64,000 nucleotides of DNA, from assembly GCA_003615045.1 (NCBI GenBank), contig ML014178.1:1-64000 (forward strand), read 5' to 3'. This DNA comes from Caulochytrium protostelioides. Its lineage: Eukaryota > Chytridiomycota > Caulochytriomycetes > Caulochytriales > Caulochytriaceae. How positions within the stretch are numbered: position 1 is the stretch's first letter; each line of letters opens with the position of its first letter. Shown piece by piece: positions 1-9,911 of this stretch. Both the position numbers and the translations under genes were made by a program. A model generated the notes under the pieces. The model was not told where the DNA came from, did no database searches, and saw only the letters and a list, made by a program, of their open reading frames with translations.

Positions 1-624
1 ACGACGACGACGACGACGACGACGACGACTACAACCGAAGAGCCAACGACGACGACGACGTCTACTACTACTACGACCACGTCGACTACTACGACAACTG
101 AGGGGCCGACGACGACGACCACAACTGCAGAGCCGACGACCAGTACCACGACAACGAGTACAACTATGACTACCATTGAGGAGCCAATCACGACGGAAGT
201 TATGACGACGACCATCCTGGAGTTCGTCCCGACGCCGACGCCAACGCCGACCCTGGCGTTGACTCCTGATCTTACGACGATTGTTGTTACGTATTCGACT
301 CGTGTAGTGACGGAAGACGTGGCTGTACCGACTGCCACGCCGACCGAGCCGGTCGAGCCGACGGAGCCTGTGGCTGAAGAACCGACGTCGAACACGGTCA
401 AGATCGCTGCTGGCATTGCCGGTGGTGCCGCTGCTGCTGGCGCCGCTGCTGCAGCGGCCTTTGCCTTCTCGAAGAGCGCTGCGGCTGCATCAAGCATCCA
501 GGCCGCTATTGATGGTGAATCAAGTGGAGTGACTGCTCACAATCCTCTCTATGAAGCTCCGATTGCCAGCAGCATTCAAACCAATCCTCTGTATGAACCT
601 CTTGGCGATGTGACGCAAACCTAG
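1..624 (+). CDS. Thr-rich mucin-like surface protein, C-terminal part (5' end lies outside the window)
   Basis: The frame is open from base 1, so the gene is cut by the window edge; 207 residues are visible. Residues 1 to about 60 are almost all Thr with scattered Ser, Pro and Glu, encoded by ACG runs, as in heavily O-glycosylated extracellular stalks. A Pro/Thr/Glu segment follows. Residues 133-157 form a Gly/Ala-rich hydrophobic stretch with a following Lys that fits one membrane span. The remaining 50 residues would be a cytoplasmic tail with two NPLYE motifs at residues 181-185 and 195-199. NPxY motifs are known as endocytic or PTB-binding signals in animal receptors and integrin beta tails; that role here is inference. 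Family not recognised. An internal ATG at 166 exists, but the Thr-rich frame clearly continues upstream. The stop codon is at 622-624. Confidence 0.7.
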   Translation, partial: TTTTTTTTTTTTEEPTTTTTSTTTTTTSTTTTTEGPTTTTTTAEPTTSTTTTSTTMTTIEEPITTEVMTTTILEFVPTPTPTPTLALTPDLTTIVVTYSTRVVTEDVAVPTATPTEPVEPTEPVAEEPTSNTVKIAAGIAGGAAAAGAAAAAAFAFSKSAAAASSIQAAIDGESSGVTAHNPLYEAPIASSIQTNPLYEPLGDVTQT

Positions 625-1140
625 ACGAGAGTTTGACGCCTCGCTTTTTCTTCATTGGTTTTATCTTTCTTTCCTCTGCCAAGCGATGAGCGCAATCCCT
701 TATTTTGCGCTCAAGCTTTGCTCTGCCTTACTTAGAACATCTTTTTTCCATCGCTACTCTCCTAACATTTAAACAACAAAAAAATAATCGTTAAGCAATG
801 GTCGCCGCATGATCTATTACAGTCCTCTCGGTTATGCTCATGGGCCTTCGCCCACGAACATTTTCCTCGTTGCGTTTGGTCGCTCGACACTAATCGCCGT
901 TGTGCTCTGTCGACGACTCTGTGTCGGTCGCAGGCTCGGCGAAGGCGGTTCGACCCCACCAAAGCTCACGGCTAGCAATGACCAATGAATTTATAGCTCG
1001 GCGCAGACACAGGTCGAACCGCCATGATGGCCCATATCTTCTTTTTGGCCATGGAGTGGTCTGACGACCCGGCCGTTAGCTGGAAGCTGAGCCGAAAGCA
1101 GTACTAGGGGGAAGCCGGCATCAAAGCAGCCCAAAAGCAG
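625..1140. other. Intergenic, two converging 3' flanks
   Basis: This stretch is less G+C-rich than the coding DNA around it and has T-rich runs just after the upstream stop. It lies between two genes that converge. I see no coding frame with sensible composition and no RNA gene. Confidence 0.5.
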
Positions 1141-1695
1141 TCAGAGACTTGACAGCGTGATCTCCAGAAGCCGCTGCAGCGGCTGTCGGAAATAAGCATC
1201 AAAGGCACAGCCCTCGCCGCACGACACCGATTCCTGGAGGTGTGGCTCGCCGCGTACGAACGGCTGTGGAACGAGTATATGAAGCGGCGCTGGGAACGCC
1301 AACGCCTGCGGCTTTACAGTGGTAAGCAGCGCATGCTTGCCCAGTTCTTCAAGTTCTTCAACCGTCGCCCAAGGGGCGGCCACGTAGAAGAAGCCCCAAG
1401 TATGACCTAGGGGCAAGGGCTCTGTATCCATACGTCTCAGGCGTATCAGGCGGGCGCTGAGCACTTCCGCACCGTCCTGATCGGCGAGTTCCGCACGACC
1501 CAGGTACCCACATGCAGAGACGAATCTGGTCGCGAAGATAATTTTTGCAACACCATCGGATGCCATAAAAGGTGTGCTGTCGTGTGTTGAAAGGTTTTTT
1601 AAAAAGCGCCGCTGTACTCCCATCTCGGGCAGGGCCCGTTGCAACCTGAGGTCGGAAAGTGCGTCCGTTGCTGAGCTTAATGCGAGTGGCCTCAT
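1141..1695 (-). CDS. Unrecognised short protein (184 aa, or 141 aa from an inner ATG)
   Basis: The reading frame from ATG at 1695 has a balanced composition quite unlike the Arg/Ala/Pro shadows elsewhere, especially from the inner ATG at 1566 onward. That part has hydrophobic blocks such as TWGFFYVAAPWAT and PLHILVPQPFV, two Cys in VSCGEGC, and no low-complexity runs. It begins only 69 bp after the stop of the ZNHIT2-like gene on the same strand. It may therefore be a separate gene with a very short promoter, or a piece of a longer spliced gene. The first 43 residues are less convincing and contain an A/T run, so 1566 may be the true start. No family or motif was recognised. Confidence 0.4.
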   Translation of the reverse strand: MRPLALSSATDALSDLRLQRALPEMGVQRRFLKNLSTHDSTPFMASDGVAKIIFATRFVSACGYLGRAELADQDGAEVLSARLIRLRRMDTEPLPLGHTWGFFYVAAPWATVEELEELGKHALLTTVKPQALAFPAPLHILVPQPFVRGEPHLQESVSCGEGCAFDAYFRQPLQRLLEITLSSL

Positions 1696-1764
1696 GAAGG
1701 TCCCCAGGGGGCCGAGGAGAGGGAATCACAGTGGTCGATTGTCTCATCGGCCAGTCTTAAAACA

Positions 1765-3228
1765 TTATGACGTCGTGCTCATAGCCAGCTGAGAAGCGAG
1801 AAGCTGCAGGGCATGCGCCATCTCTGCCAAGTCCACCTGGGACATGGGATCGATGGTGAGGGCTTCGTAGAACGGAAATCGTGCTACGGCTTGTCGAACG
1901 GCTTCTACTGAAGGGGCGGGGCTCCGATGCGATTCCGCGGTGGTAGGGTCCTGTGCGTTCGCGACTTCTGACTTCGGCAAAGGCGGGGAGGCTAGGTGGG
2001 CCAAGAACGTATGGAGAACGCTTTGCAGATGGTGGAGGGCGAGGATTGTATACTGGGGTACGGCTAAAACGCATGCCATTGCACGCCATAGCCGGTACAG
2101 CACCTCCTCCGACGGCATGTGAGGCGGTATCAAGTCGATAAGAGAAGCCGCACTTGATATTGGAGCTGACGCCGACCCACCTCGGCGTGGCGATTGGATT
2201 CGCAACTCTAGTCTAGAGACCCATGATGCGAACGTCACGGTGGACGCGGCAGGCTGCTGGGCCGTGCCGTCGTTTCGGAGTCGGAGCGCCGGAACTAAAC
2301 GTCCGAGCCAGCACGTCACGTATTCGATTTCGTCGGGATCCCAGCCCATGCGTCCGTTGGTGTGCCACGCAAGTACGACGTATGCCATGATGAGATTCAG
2401 CAGGTCGATCCGCGTCGACGGATGCGGTCTCCTTGATGTGAGCTCAGCGAGGGGCAGAATGCGGCCTGGTGGCTGCGGAGGAAAAGGAGCGGGCGAACCG
2501 CGGTCATCCTCCCCAAGCCCTCGGCTCCCGTCGAAGGACGCTGAGGGATCCGTCCAGAGGGTTATCAGAGCAGGCAGCAAGAGTCGCGACGTCGGTCGGC
2601 GGTCCCACCAAGGCCGCCAAATCGGCTCCGGCTCCGGCAGGCCAGAGCGCTGCCCTGCGCCTCGGCCGGGCCCGGCCGCGGCGGGCTGAGCCGCTGCTGC
2701 CGCGGCAGTGATCGCGCGATGGCACGCGAGCCGTTCCGCCGCGGTCAGCTTCGACCAGATGTCCTTTCCGTCCATGTCATCGATATCCAGCCCCTCGAAG
2801 CGTAAAACCATGTCGTCCTCGTCGCCTGCCGCCGCCGCGTCCTCGTCGCCTGCCGTGACCCACACGTCTTGATCGCTTGATTTCGCCATCTCCATTTCCC
2901 AGAGCGCAGCTGCTGTGTCGCGGCGTTCTCGGTCAGACGGATGGAGAGGGCGTTGACCTGAGCGTGGCGGCGGCAGCGGCGACGGCGGCACGGCAGCGAT
3001 GCCTGGGCCGTGGGGCCCATCACGGTGGGCAGACGCCTGTGCAAAAGCAAGGCGGCACTGTTGATGTGATTCCGCTTTGTAGCACGCAAGAGAGCAGTAA
3101 AAACAATTGCACCGCGGACATGTGTATTGTCCAGGCCGGTCATCGCAGATGTCGCATAACGGAGCGCTTGTTGTCGAGACGGCGTTCTGCACCAGCCCCG
3201 CCTGGACATCGCTGAGGAGACGATCCAT
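1765..3228 (-). CDS. ZNHIT2: ZNHIT2-like HIT zinc finger protein
   Basis: The 487-residue protein opens with a HIT-type zinc finger. Putative zinc ligands are Cys25, Cys28, Cys37, Cys40, Cys45, Cys49, His55 and Cys58, in the pattern CxxC-CxxC-CxxxC-HxxC. An acidic segment follows, then a block near residues 150-170 (DIWSKLTAAERLACHRAI) that matches the ZNHIT2 conserved region. A long helical C-terminal region contains the block VLYRLWRAMACVLAVPQY. ZNHIT2 proteins work with the R2TP (RUVBL1/2) chaperone complex in assembling U5 snRNP and other large complexes. The length is somewhat above the animal protein because of Ala/Pro/Gly-rich inserts. The start at 3228 puts the finger 24 residues from the N-terminus, as is usual for the family. 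Confidence 0.8.
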   Translation of the reverse strand: MDRLLSDVQAGLVQNAVSTTSAPLCDICDDRPGQYTCPRCNCFYCSLACYKAESHQQCRLAFAQASAHRDGPHGPGIAAVPPSPLPPPRSGQRPLHPSDRERRDTAAALWEMEMAKSSDQDVWVTAGDEDAAAAGDEDDMVLRFEGLDIDDMDGKDIWSKLTAAERLACHRAITAAAAAAQPAAAGPGRGAGQRSGLPEPEPIWRPWWDRRPTSRLLLPALITLWTDPSASFDGSRGLGEDDRGSPAPFPPQPPGRILPLAELTSRRPHPSTRIDLLNLIMAYVVLAWHTNGRMGWDPDEIEYVTCWLGRLVPALRLRNDGTAQQPAASTVTFASWVSRLELRIQSPRRGGSASAPISSAASLIDLIPPHMPSEEVLYRLWRAMACVLAVPQYTILALHHLQSVLHTFLAHLASPPLPKSEVANAQDPTTAESHRSPAPSVEAVRQAVARFPFYEALTIDPMSQVDLAEMAHALQLLASQLAMSTTS

Positions 3229-3850
3229 ATTGAGTGCCTGAGATCGAGCCCGCGTGACCGTTGAAGAGCAGATGGGCCCCTTGGCAGAAATGTCAGAAAC
3301 TGTCGAGACACTACGAAGCGATCCCGCGCTCGGCGCGCGACTGGGAGAGCGGGCAGGAGGGCCACCTCTGCGAAAGCACGGCCCTTCAACAGGCGGTCAC
3401 GGTAACGTCAAAAACGAAACGAGCTAAATCGATTTGAAGCAGCTCATAAGAATCAAGCTCCGACTATGTCGGCTTGCGAGACCAGACATGTCCAGGAAGC
3501 AACCCGAGCGTCCCTAGGATCACCACGGAAAAGACGCCATGTACCAACAGGAGGAACTCCGACAGCGCGAAGTCGGGGGTTCCTTCACTTTCACGATGAC
3601 GAAAAAAGCACTTTGGGGGTCCAACAAACGCTAGACCCAATCTGATCAGGCCAGAGGACTCTCTCGGCGGAGCAGTGGGGGGGGGACCCACGCCTCATGT
3701 ATGGATCGCCTTAAATAAGCGATCCATGCATGTGGCGTCCACCGCCTCGGCAGACGATGGGTGAGCGAGACCGTCGTCGCTCGGCTGTACTTGCTCAACC
3801 GCCGCAAGCATATTCAACAACATGAAATAGAGAATAAAAGATGAAAGACA
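3229..3850. other. Intergenic region between two minus-strand genes
   Basis: This is the 3' flank of the deubiquitinase gene and the probable promoter of the ZNHIT2-like gene. A frame at 3464-3691 on the minus strand has a hydrophobic stretch but no ATG. I see no supported gene. Confidence 0.5.
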
Positions 3851-6800
3851 TCACTTGCGCAGGACCATCCCCGGTTCCTCTCCATCGACAGAAGACCCTG
3901 ATGGCATCGTCTCCTGAGGGGGAGACGGCGTGTGCGGGGGCGCGGCCATCTCCTCCAAACTGGCATCGGCCAGGGCGTCGAGAGGACCGCTATCGGACAG
4001 ATCGATGTCGCGAACACTGCTGCGCTCACTCCAGGCAGGACTGCTTTCGACACTGCTCGTCACACTCTGCGCTGTGGGCGTGCGCGGGAACGCGGCATCG
4101 TCCGACGATGGCGGCGGTGACGCGGACGGCGGCGGCGGCGATGCGGGCGGCGGCACCGGCACCGTGCTGATCCACGAGGTTAACGCCAATCGTGTGGACG
4201 GCTCCGGCTCGGGCAGCAGCGCGGGGCCTGTGGCGCCGAGGCTCCCGCCGCCCACGTGGGCACTTTCATCCTCCGCAGGGACGCCCTGCGGCGTCAGGGG
4301 CGCCGGCGGTTCCTGCTGCGCGCGGCGGGCTCGCTCTTCCTGTTCCGCGCGGTTCTGCATCGCGAGCAGCCGGGCGCGACGGACCCGTTCGAGGTCCACC
4401 TCCACAGCTTCCTGCTTCTTGGTAGTCTCGAGGACCGCCATGGCGGCGCTGAGGGCCTCGACATCGGCGGGAATGACGCTAGGCGGCGAGGCCATGGACA
4501 CGGTCGACGATGCGGGCGACGATGCGGACGGCCCACGGCGACGGCGGTAGAACAAAAAGTAGACCGAAGACGTCACGATGTCCGTCTCGATGTTGTGGAT
4601 GCGCTGCGTCGAGCTGTCGTCAAAGTTGTACCAGTGGCCGTCCAGCGCATTCTTGGCGTTGGCCGTGTAGTGGCCGCCGCCCATACTGCCAAAGTGGTTG
4701 CTGACGGCAAACAGATCGTACACAGCACCTTCCTGCTGCAGCGTAGGCTGCAAGACCTTGCCGGAGAGATCCAAGCCGGTGATCGGGGCAGCGACGAGGC
4801 CGTCAATTTTATTTCCGACGGCGGCACGGAAGCTGCTCATGTGGCGACTGCCGCTGCTGAATCGTTTCAGATGGAGCACCAGCAACTCGGGCGTGCTCCA
4901 GATTTCGAGCTTCTTGTGCACCTGACGCATGGCTTGGCACTTCGGACAGTACCAAGTGTCCTCTTCACCCAACGTCTCGATCTTGGTGAACTCATCCAAG
5001 CAGTCGAAGAGGGTCAAGCCATGACGGCGACTTTCGTCCTCGCGGTCTTGGAAAAGCGACTGACGTCGGGCGTTGCGGGGGTCTTCCTTGAAGCCAAAGG
5101 TCCCCACAGCGTCCGACGCAGCGTTCCCGTTCAATGTCACCGGATCGACGTCGAACAGCCGCTTGGCTTGAGCAGCGCTGAACTGGAGGGTCAGCACCAA
5201 CTGGCCTGTCTGAAAATGCAGCGTATATTCGGACGGAAGCGCTTCCGACTTAACCCCCGCGCCGGCTTCGTCATCCGCATCTGCATCCGCATCCGCCTCT
5301 GCGCTGGCATTGCCATCCGCCTCTGCGTCCGCATCCGTAGCCAGCTGAGAAGCGCCGGAGGCATCGGTGCCCGTGTCCGGGGCTGTGACGGACACGCCCG
5401 ACGTCGTGGTGAGCGGCGAGGCCGGATACAAGATCTCCGAATCGACTTGCGGGGCCGTCCAACCTGCCATATAGAAACGGAGATCGGGATAGACGCTCGG
5501 CGCCTGGCCCAGACGTGCACGCCGGCCCGAATTCAGACTGTCGTGGTTCCGTCCCGGTTTCAACAGCCGGAGCTCAAACAAGTCTGGTACCACCTCGTAC
5601 TGGCCATCGTTAAGGGCATCCATACTCGTCAACGGCCGCGTCGCGGCTTGGTAGGCCTCGAAGGTCATCGCGGGCACCGTCCCGGAGGAAAACCGCGCGG
5701 CCTCGTCGTCCATGGCGCTGTCGCCGCCGTCGCCGATGTCGAGGTCGGCTTCGTCGCTAGCCGTGGCCGTGGCGTCAAAGCGCGACGTCATGGTAGCGGT
5801 GACCGCGTGGCCGGCCAGAGCATCATGAATCTCCGAGGCCAGCGGCGACGGCCGCGAGACGGGCGCCGCGGCGGTGCCCACCCCTTCCACCGAGGACGGC
5901 GTCGCCAGCGCCGAGGGCATCCCGGAATCGATGGGCTCTGCGCGCGACGCGTGACCGTCCGTCAGGGACGGCGTCACCGAGGGGATGCGTTCGTCGGGCG
6001 TGCTGACGGTCCAGGTCGCCGTGCGACTCTCGACCGACGGGCCGAGCATGGTGGACGACGCGGAGTCGCCGGGGCGCAGGGTGGCGTCAGCGCTCGGCGG
6101 GGACGACGGCTGCGCTACCGGTGGCGCCACCAGCGAGGCCAGCGCCACGGATGAGCCCACCGGGCGCAGCAGATGCACCGGCGTCAGGGCCTGGAGCTGC
6201 AGGGCGATGTCCCGATAAAGCACCTCGCCGAGACGCCCGATGAGCCACTGCGAGCGGGCCTTCTCGATGTGCTGGCGTTGCTGGGACCCCGTCCGCCGCG
6301 GCGGCGACGGCGGTGCGGCAGTGTCGCCGTGGGCGGCGTCTGGAGACTGGGGGGTGTTCGTGCGGGCCCCCGGGTCGGCGGCCGCGGCGGCCGCGGCGAG
6401 CGTTGCAGCGCGGGCGTCGCTCGATTCGGAGGGACTGACGCAAAGGTCCTCGGGGAAGGCAACGGTCAGCTGGGACGGCAAGGTCAGAAGCAGCGGCGTG
6501 CCAAAGACCCGGGGGCCGAGATGCACCGCGCGGCCGACCCCACGGGAGGTGGTGGCATCGTCGTCGTCAGCGCGCTGGACAAAGAAGACCGGCACTGGCA
6601 CCGGCGTGACAGGCGTGCCCGCCGTCTCGGCCGTCGCCAGCTGCATCAACTGCGGCGAGGGACGGCTCGGATGGAGCACATAGATGGCGTCGTCAACGCC
6701 GAAGCCCATGACCGTGTCCGTGGGCTCGAACACGCGGTAGATCTTGGATTTGAAGACTTCGACGACCAGCAGGCCGGCGGCGGCGGCGGCGGCGGCACGC

Positions 6801-8998
6801 TCCGACTCGGAGAGGTGGCGGGCCTCGCTGGCAGCGGCCGCGCCAACATCGCCTGCCGCGCGGGGCAGCCACCCGAGCTCGACGCCGACCGCATGGGCCA
6901 GCGTGGCCACGGTGTCGGTGAGGAGAAAAGGCAGGGCCAGCGCGACGCGTCGCCCGTCAGGATGAACGGCATGCAGACGCACTAAGCGCTGCCGTCGGTC
7001 GGGAACCGGCAGCGACAGAAACATATAGGGATCGAACGTCACGCTCACGTTGCTGCAGTGCGTGCACTTCACGGAGCTCTTTAGCTGGCCCTGGAACAAG
7101 TCAACGATGATGGAATTGTTCCGCTGGAGATGCAGGTCCCACATCGTTTTGGCCACAAGCACGTCCGGCTGGCCTTCCATGCTCGGCACTTCGGTATACG
7201 GCTTCTTGCGCACGCGGTTCAAATCCTCATGGAGTCCATCGAGCAGGAAGCCCAGCAACTCCTGCGAGTCCTGCTGGTAGTAGCCCGCAAAGAGGCTGTT
7301 GAAGCGGCCGATGGTTTCTTTGAAATGGGTCGGCGCCACCGCCCCGAGCCCCGTCCCGGGGCCCAGCGTGGGGTGGTTGTGGGTCCACAAGGTTTGGACC
7401 AGCTTGGCGTACGCGGTGGCCACCTCGCCGCGCATCCCGAGCGGGTTATCGACGTTCAGCTCCGAGACCCACCGGTTCGACAGCAGATATACGGTCAGCG
7501 GCAGGGCATTGGAGAGGCACTGAAGCGCCGAGTTCATAAAGCACGTATTCCCGAGGTTCCTTAAGCCGGTCACGCCGAGCGTCTTCATCGAGGGGTGGTG
7601 CAGGCGCGCGGGCGATGACGAAGACGCGGGCGGCGGCGGTGGCGGCGACGGCGCGGGCAGCGGCAGCGGCGGCGGGGATGACGACGACGACGACGACGAC
7701 GACGGCGCCGGCGGATCCTGTGCCGGCGATGTCTCCGCCGGCACCACGGCGGGCGGCGGCGGCAGGACTAGGGGTCCGGCTGCGCGCGAGTCCGCGCCGG
7801 TCGCCAGGGCCGCTTGATGGGAGGCAGCCATCCGGCTGGCGCGCTTGAGGGCGGCGATACTCACGCGACCCTGCGGTGACGCGGGCGGCGCCGATGCGGA
7901 AAGCGTCGTGGGGACCGACGTGGCGTGGCCGACGACGTCGCGCATGGCGTCGCCGGCTTCGGCCGTCTCGTCGGACGCCGACGCTTCGGTCATTTCGGCG
8001 TCCATGCGGCCGTCGCCGGGCGCGTTGGCGGACACGGCCGACGGCGGCGGCGGCGACCCCGTGGGACGGAAGTCGTGACCGTGGTCCGACGGCCCACCCG
8101 GCGGATCGGCGGCGACGGCGGCGGCGGCGGCGCCAATGACCGCGACGGGGACGGCCGCCGCCACCGGCGGCGGCGGCGGCGGCGGCGATGATGGCGGCGC
8201 CGTCATGCCGAATCGCTTGGGCGGCAGTCGCAGAGACAGCGAGCGCTCCTCGGGGCTGAGCGCGGCGGCGGCGGCGGTGCGCTTGGTGCTCGGCGACCCG
8301 GGGATCGCGATCGGCGGGGTCCGCGGCAGCGCTGCCGCGTCGCGTCGATGGGCCGCCGGGGAGACGGAAGCGTCGGCGGCGGCGTCAGCTGCGTCGGTGG
8401 TAGCGGCGGCGTCGGCGTCGGCAGCGGCAGCGGCAGCGGCAGCGGCAGCGGCAGCGGCAGCGGCGGGAAGGGATGGCGGGAGCGGCGCCATGCGCGTCGG
8501 GCGGCCCACGGCGCGGCGGTCGTCAAGAAAGCAGTGGCGGACGGCGGCGGCGTCCGTGGCGCTCGCGATGTCGATCGGCGTGGCGGTCCCGCGTGGGACA
8601 CGGCGGCAGGACGCCGCGATCTGCGACAGCGGCGCCAGCCAGCGGCCGCCCTTCACGGCCTGTCGCGTGGCACCCCGCGGCGCCGCTTTAAGTAACGCGG
8701 CCACGGGCCGCGCGTCCGACGCGTCGCGATGCCGCCGGACGCGGTCGCCCCCGCCGCGGCGGCCATCGGGGCTTGCCGCGAACGCGTCGCCGCCGACGGC
8801 GCCCGCCGCGCCGGCCGCGCCCGCCGCGCAGCCCCGCGCAGCGAGCACGACAGCACACGGCCACCGGTCGCGGGACGCGGCGTGAGGATCCGACGGCGGC
8901 GTCCGCTTGCGCCGCGGCCGCGCCCACCCCCACCCGATCGGGCGTTCGTGGACCGCCATCGCCGCCATCAAAGCCACCGACGCGCGGGCGATCGGCAT
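3851..8998 (-). CDS. Ubiquitin carboxyl-terminal hydrolase of the USP4/11/15 (yeast Ubp12) type
   Basis: This is a cysteine protease that removes ubiquitin from proteins. The Cys box (NTCFMNSALQ, Cys about residue 485) is followed by NPLGMRGEVA and LLGFLLDGLHEDLNR, both typical of USP15/Ubp12. Zinc ribbon pairs CTHC and CPKC are present. The His box (GGHYTANAKNALDGHWYNFD, His about residue 1442) completes the active site. As in the family, the catalytic domain is split by an insert of roughly 500 residues, here mostly disordered and Ala/Asp-rich. The N-terminal 470 residues are low complexity, with poly-Ala, poly-Ser and poly-Pro. I see no DUSP or Ubl domain there, so either it is lost or it sits on unseen exons. 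A C-terminal tail of about 250 residues includes a short coiled coil. The start is uncertain: ATG at 8998 gives 1715 aa, and ATG at 8491 is also possible. Confidence 0.85.
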   Translation of the reverse strand: MPIARASVALMAAMAVHERPIGWGWARPRRKRTPPSDPHAASRDRWPCAVVLAARGCAAGAAGAAGAVGGDAFAASPDGRRGGGDRVRRHRDASDARPVAALLKAAPRGATRQAVKGGRWLAPLSQIAASCRRVPRGTATPIDIASATDAAAVRHCFLDDRRAVGRPTRMAPLPPSLPAAAAAAAAAAAAAAADADAAATTDAADAAADASVSPAAHRRDAAALPRTPPIAIPGSPSTKRTAAAAALSPEERSLSLRLPPKRFGMTAPPSSPPPPPPPVAAAVPVAVIGAAAAAVAADPPGGPSDHGHDFRPTGSPPPPSAVSANAPGDGRMDAEMTEASASDETAEAGDAMRDVVGHATSVPTTLSASAPPASPQGRVSIAALKRASRMAASHQAALATGADSRAAGPLVLPPPPAVVPAETSPAQDPPAPSSSSSSSSSPPPLPLPAPSPPPPPPASSSSPARLHHPSMKTLGVTGLRNLGNTCFMNSALQCLSNALPLTVYLLSNRWVSELNVDNPLGMRGEVATAYAKLVQTLWTHNHPTLGPGTGLGAVAPTHFKETIGRFNSLFAGYYQQDSQELLGFLLDGLHEDLNRVRKKPYTEVPSMEGQPDVLVAKTMWDLHLQRNNSIIVDLFQGQLKSSVKCTHCSNVSVTFDPYMFLSLPVPDRRQRLVRLHAVHPDGRRVALALPFLLTDTVATLAHAVGVELGWLPRAAGDVGAAAASEARHLSESERAAAAAAAGLLVVEVFKSKIYRVFEPTDTVMGFGVDDAIYVLHPSRPSPQLMQLATAETAGTPVTPVPVPVFFVQRADDDDATTSRGVGRAVHLGPRVFGTPLLLTLPSQLTVAFPEDLCVSPSESSDARAATLAAAAAAADPGARTNTPQSPDAAHGDTAAPPSPPRRTGSQQRQHIEKARSQWLIGRLGEVLYRDIALQLQALTPVHLLRPVGSSVALASLVAPPVAQPSSPPSADATLRPGDSASSTMLGPSVESRTATWTVSTPDERIPSVTPSLTDGHASRAEPIDSGMPSALATPSSVEGVGTAAAPVSRPSPLASEIHDALAGHAVTATMTSRFDATATASDEADLDIGDGGDSAMDDEAARFSSGTVPAMTFEAYQAATRPLTSMDALNDGQYEVVPDLFELRLLKPGRNHDSLNSGRRARLGQAPSVYPDLRFYMAGWTAPQVDSEILYPASPLTTTSGVSVTAPDTGTDASGASQLATDADAEADGNASAEADADADADDEAGAGVKSEALPSEYTLHFQTGQLVLTLQFSAAQAKRLFDVDPVTLNGNAASDAVGTFGFKEDPRNARRQSLFQDREDESRRHGLTLFDCLDEFTKIETLGEEDTWYCPKCQAMRQVHKKLEIWSTPELLVLHLKRFSSGSRHMSSFRAAVGNKIDGLVAAPITGLDLSGKVLQPTLQQEGAVYDLFAVSNHFGSMGGGHYTANAKNALDGHWYNFDDSSTQRIHNIETDIVTSSVYFLFYRRRRGPSASSPASSTVSMASPPSVIPADVEALSAAMAVLETTKKQEAVEVDLERVRRARLLAMQNRAEQEERARRAQQEPPAPLTPQGVPAEDESAHVGGGSLGATGPALLPEPEPSTRLALTSWISTVPVPPPASPPPPSASPPPSSDDAAFPRTPTAQSVTSSVESSPAWSERSSVRDIDLSDSGPLDALADASLEEMAAPPHTPSPPQETMPSGSSVDGEEPGMVLRK

Positions 8999-9600
8999 GG
9001 TCGCGTGGGCGGCGACCGGCGACGCCGCTTCGACCGTCCAGCTCGGCGCCCACGGCGCGTGACATGCGGACCGCCCTTGGTGGGCGGCGTGGGAGCCGCG
9101 CTGAGGCTCGACGACCCCGCGCGCGGCTGTTCACCGCCGCGTCCACGTCAGGGGCAGGCGGCTGTTTGGCGAGGCTGGCTCGATCCGACCGCCTGCGAAG
9201 CCTCGATGCCGATGCGCGTCCGAATCACGGGTGGGTGGCCCTGCCACCAGCGGCTCGCGCAGACTCGGCATGGCCACCGCCGACACCTCGTCGCATCGCT
9301 CTTCTCACCGGCGTCAGGGCTCTCCTGGCACGCCACCGCAGTGGCCGTCCCGCCGTCATGCTCAAAGCCCGACGCGCGGTGGGCTCATGCCATACCTCGA
9401 AAGCGGCTCGACCTTCGTCTTCATGTCGTCGTCGTCGACAGGCAACGCCATTGTCTTTTCATTCATACCAGAATCCAGTCAGCATCCGTCGCGGATGATG
9501 GTGGCGCCAGCCCACAGCGCAACCGCGGCGAGGGCCCTGCGACGGCGGACGCCGCGTTATTGCCACACGATCGCAGGCGGTGCTGATGCACGGGCTGCGG
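8999..9600. other. Intergenic, COG6 3' flank and deubiquitinase promoter
   Basis: The DNA is G+C-rich with overlapping shadow frames only. No motif stands out. Confidence 0.4.
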
Positions 9601-9873
9601 TCAGAGCCCCAGTATGGTCTCGAGTTCGCGGCGTGTGAAAGGCCGGTCGGCGACCCCGTCGGCGTCCAGCGGCGCCGTAGCCGCGTCGTAGAAGCGCAGA
9701 AAGGCCCGCGCGATCTGCGTCTGGAGCTGCTGCGCCACGGGCACCTGCCGCACGTGCGCGAGCTGCTGCGCCACGTCAGGCGCCAGCGCCGCGAGCGTCT
9801 CGGCCTGCAGCGCGCGCGCGGCCGCGCGGTCCGCCGGGTCGGCGACGCAGACAACCGGCTCGCTGTGGGTCGG

Positions 9874-9911
<38 letters not shown>

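Noticed and set aside
3464-3691. Minus-strand frame with a hydrophobic stretch
   Set aside because: Opens with GTG and has no ATG; lies in a probable promoter or 3' flank.
4256-6154. 632-codon plus-strand frame opposite the deubiquitinase
   Set aside because: Arg/Gly/His-rich mirror of a gene with clear catalytic motifs on the other strand; typical shadow in G+C-rich DNA.
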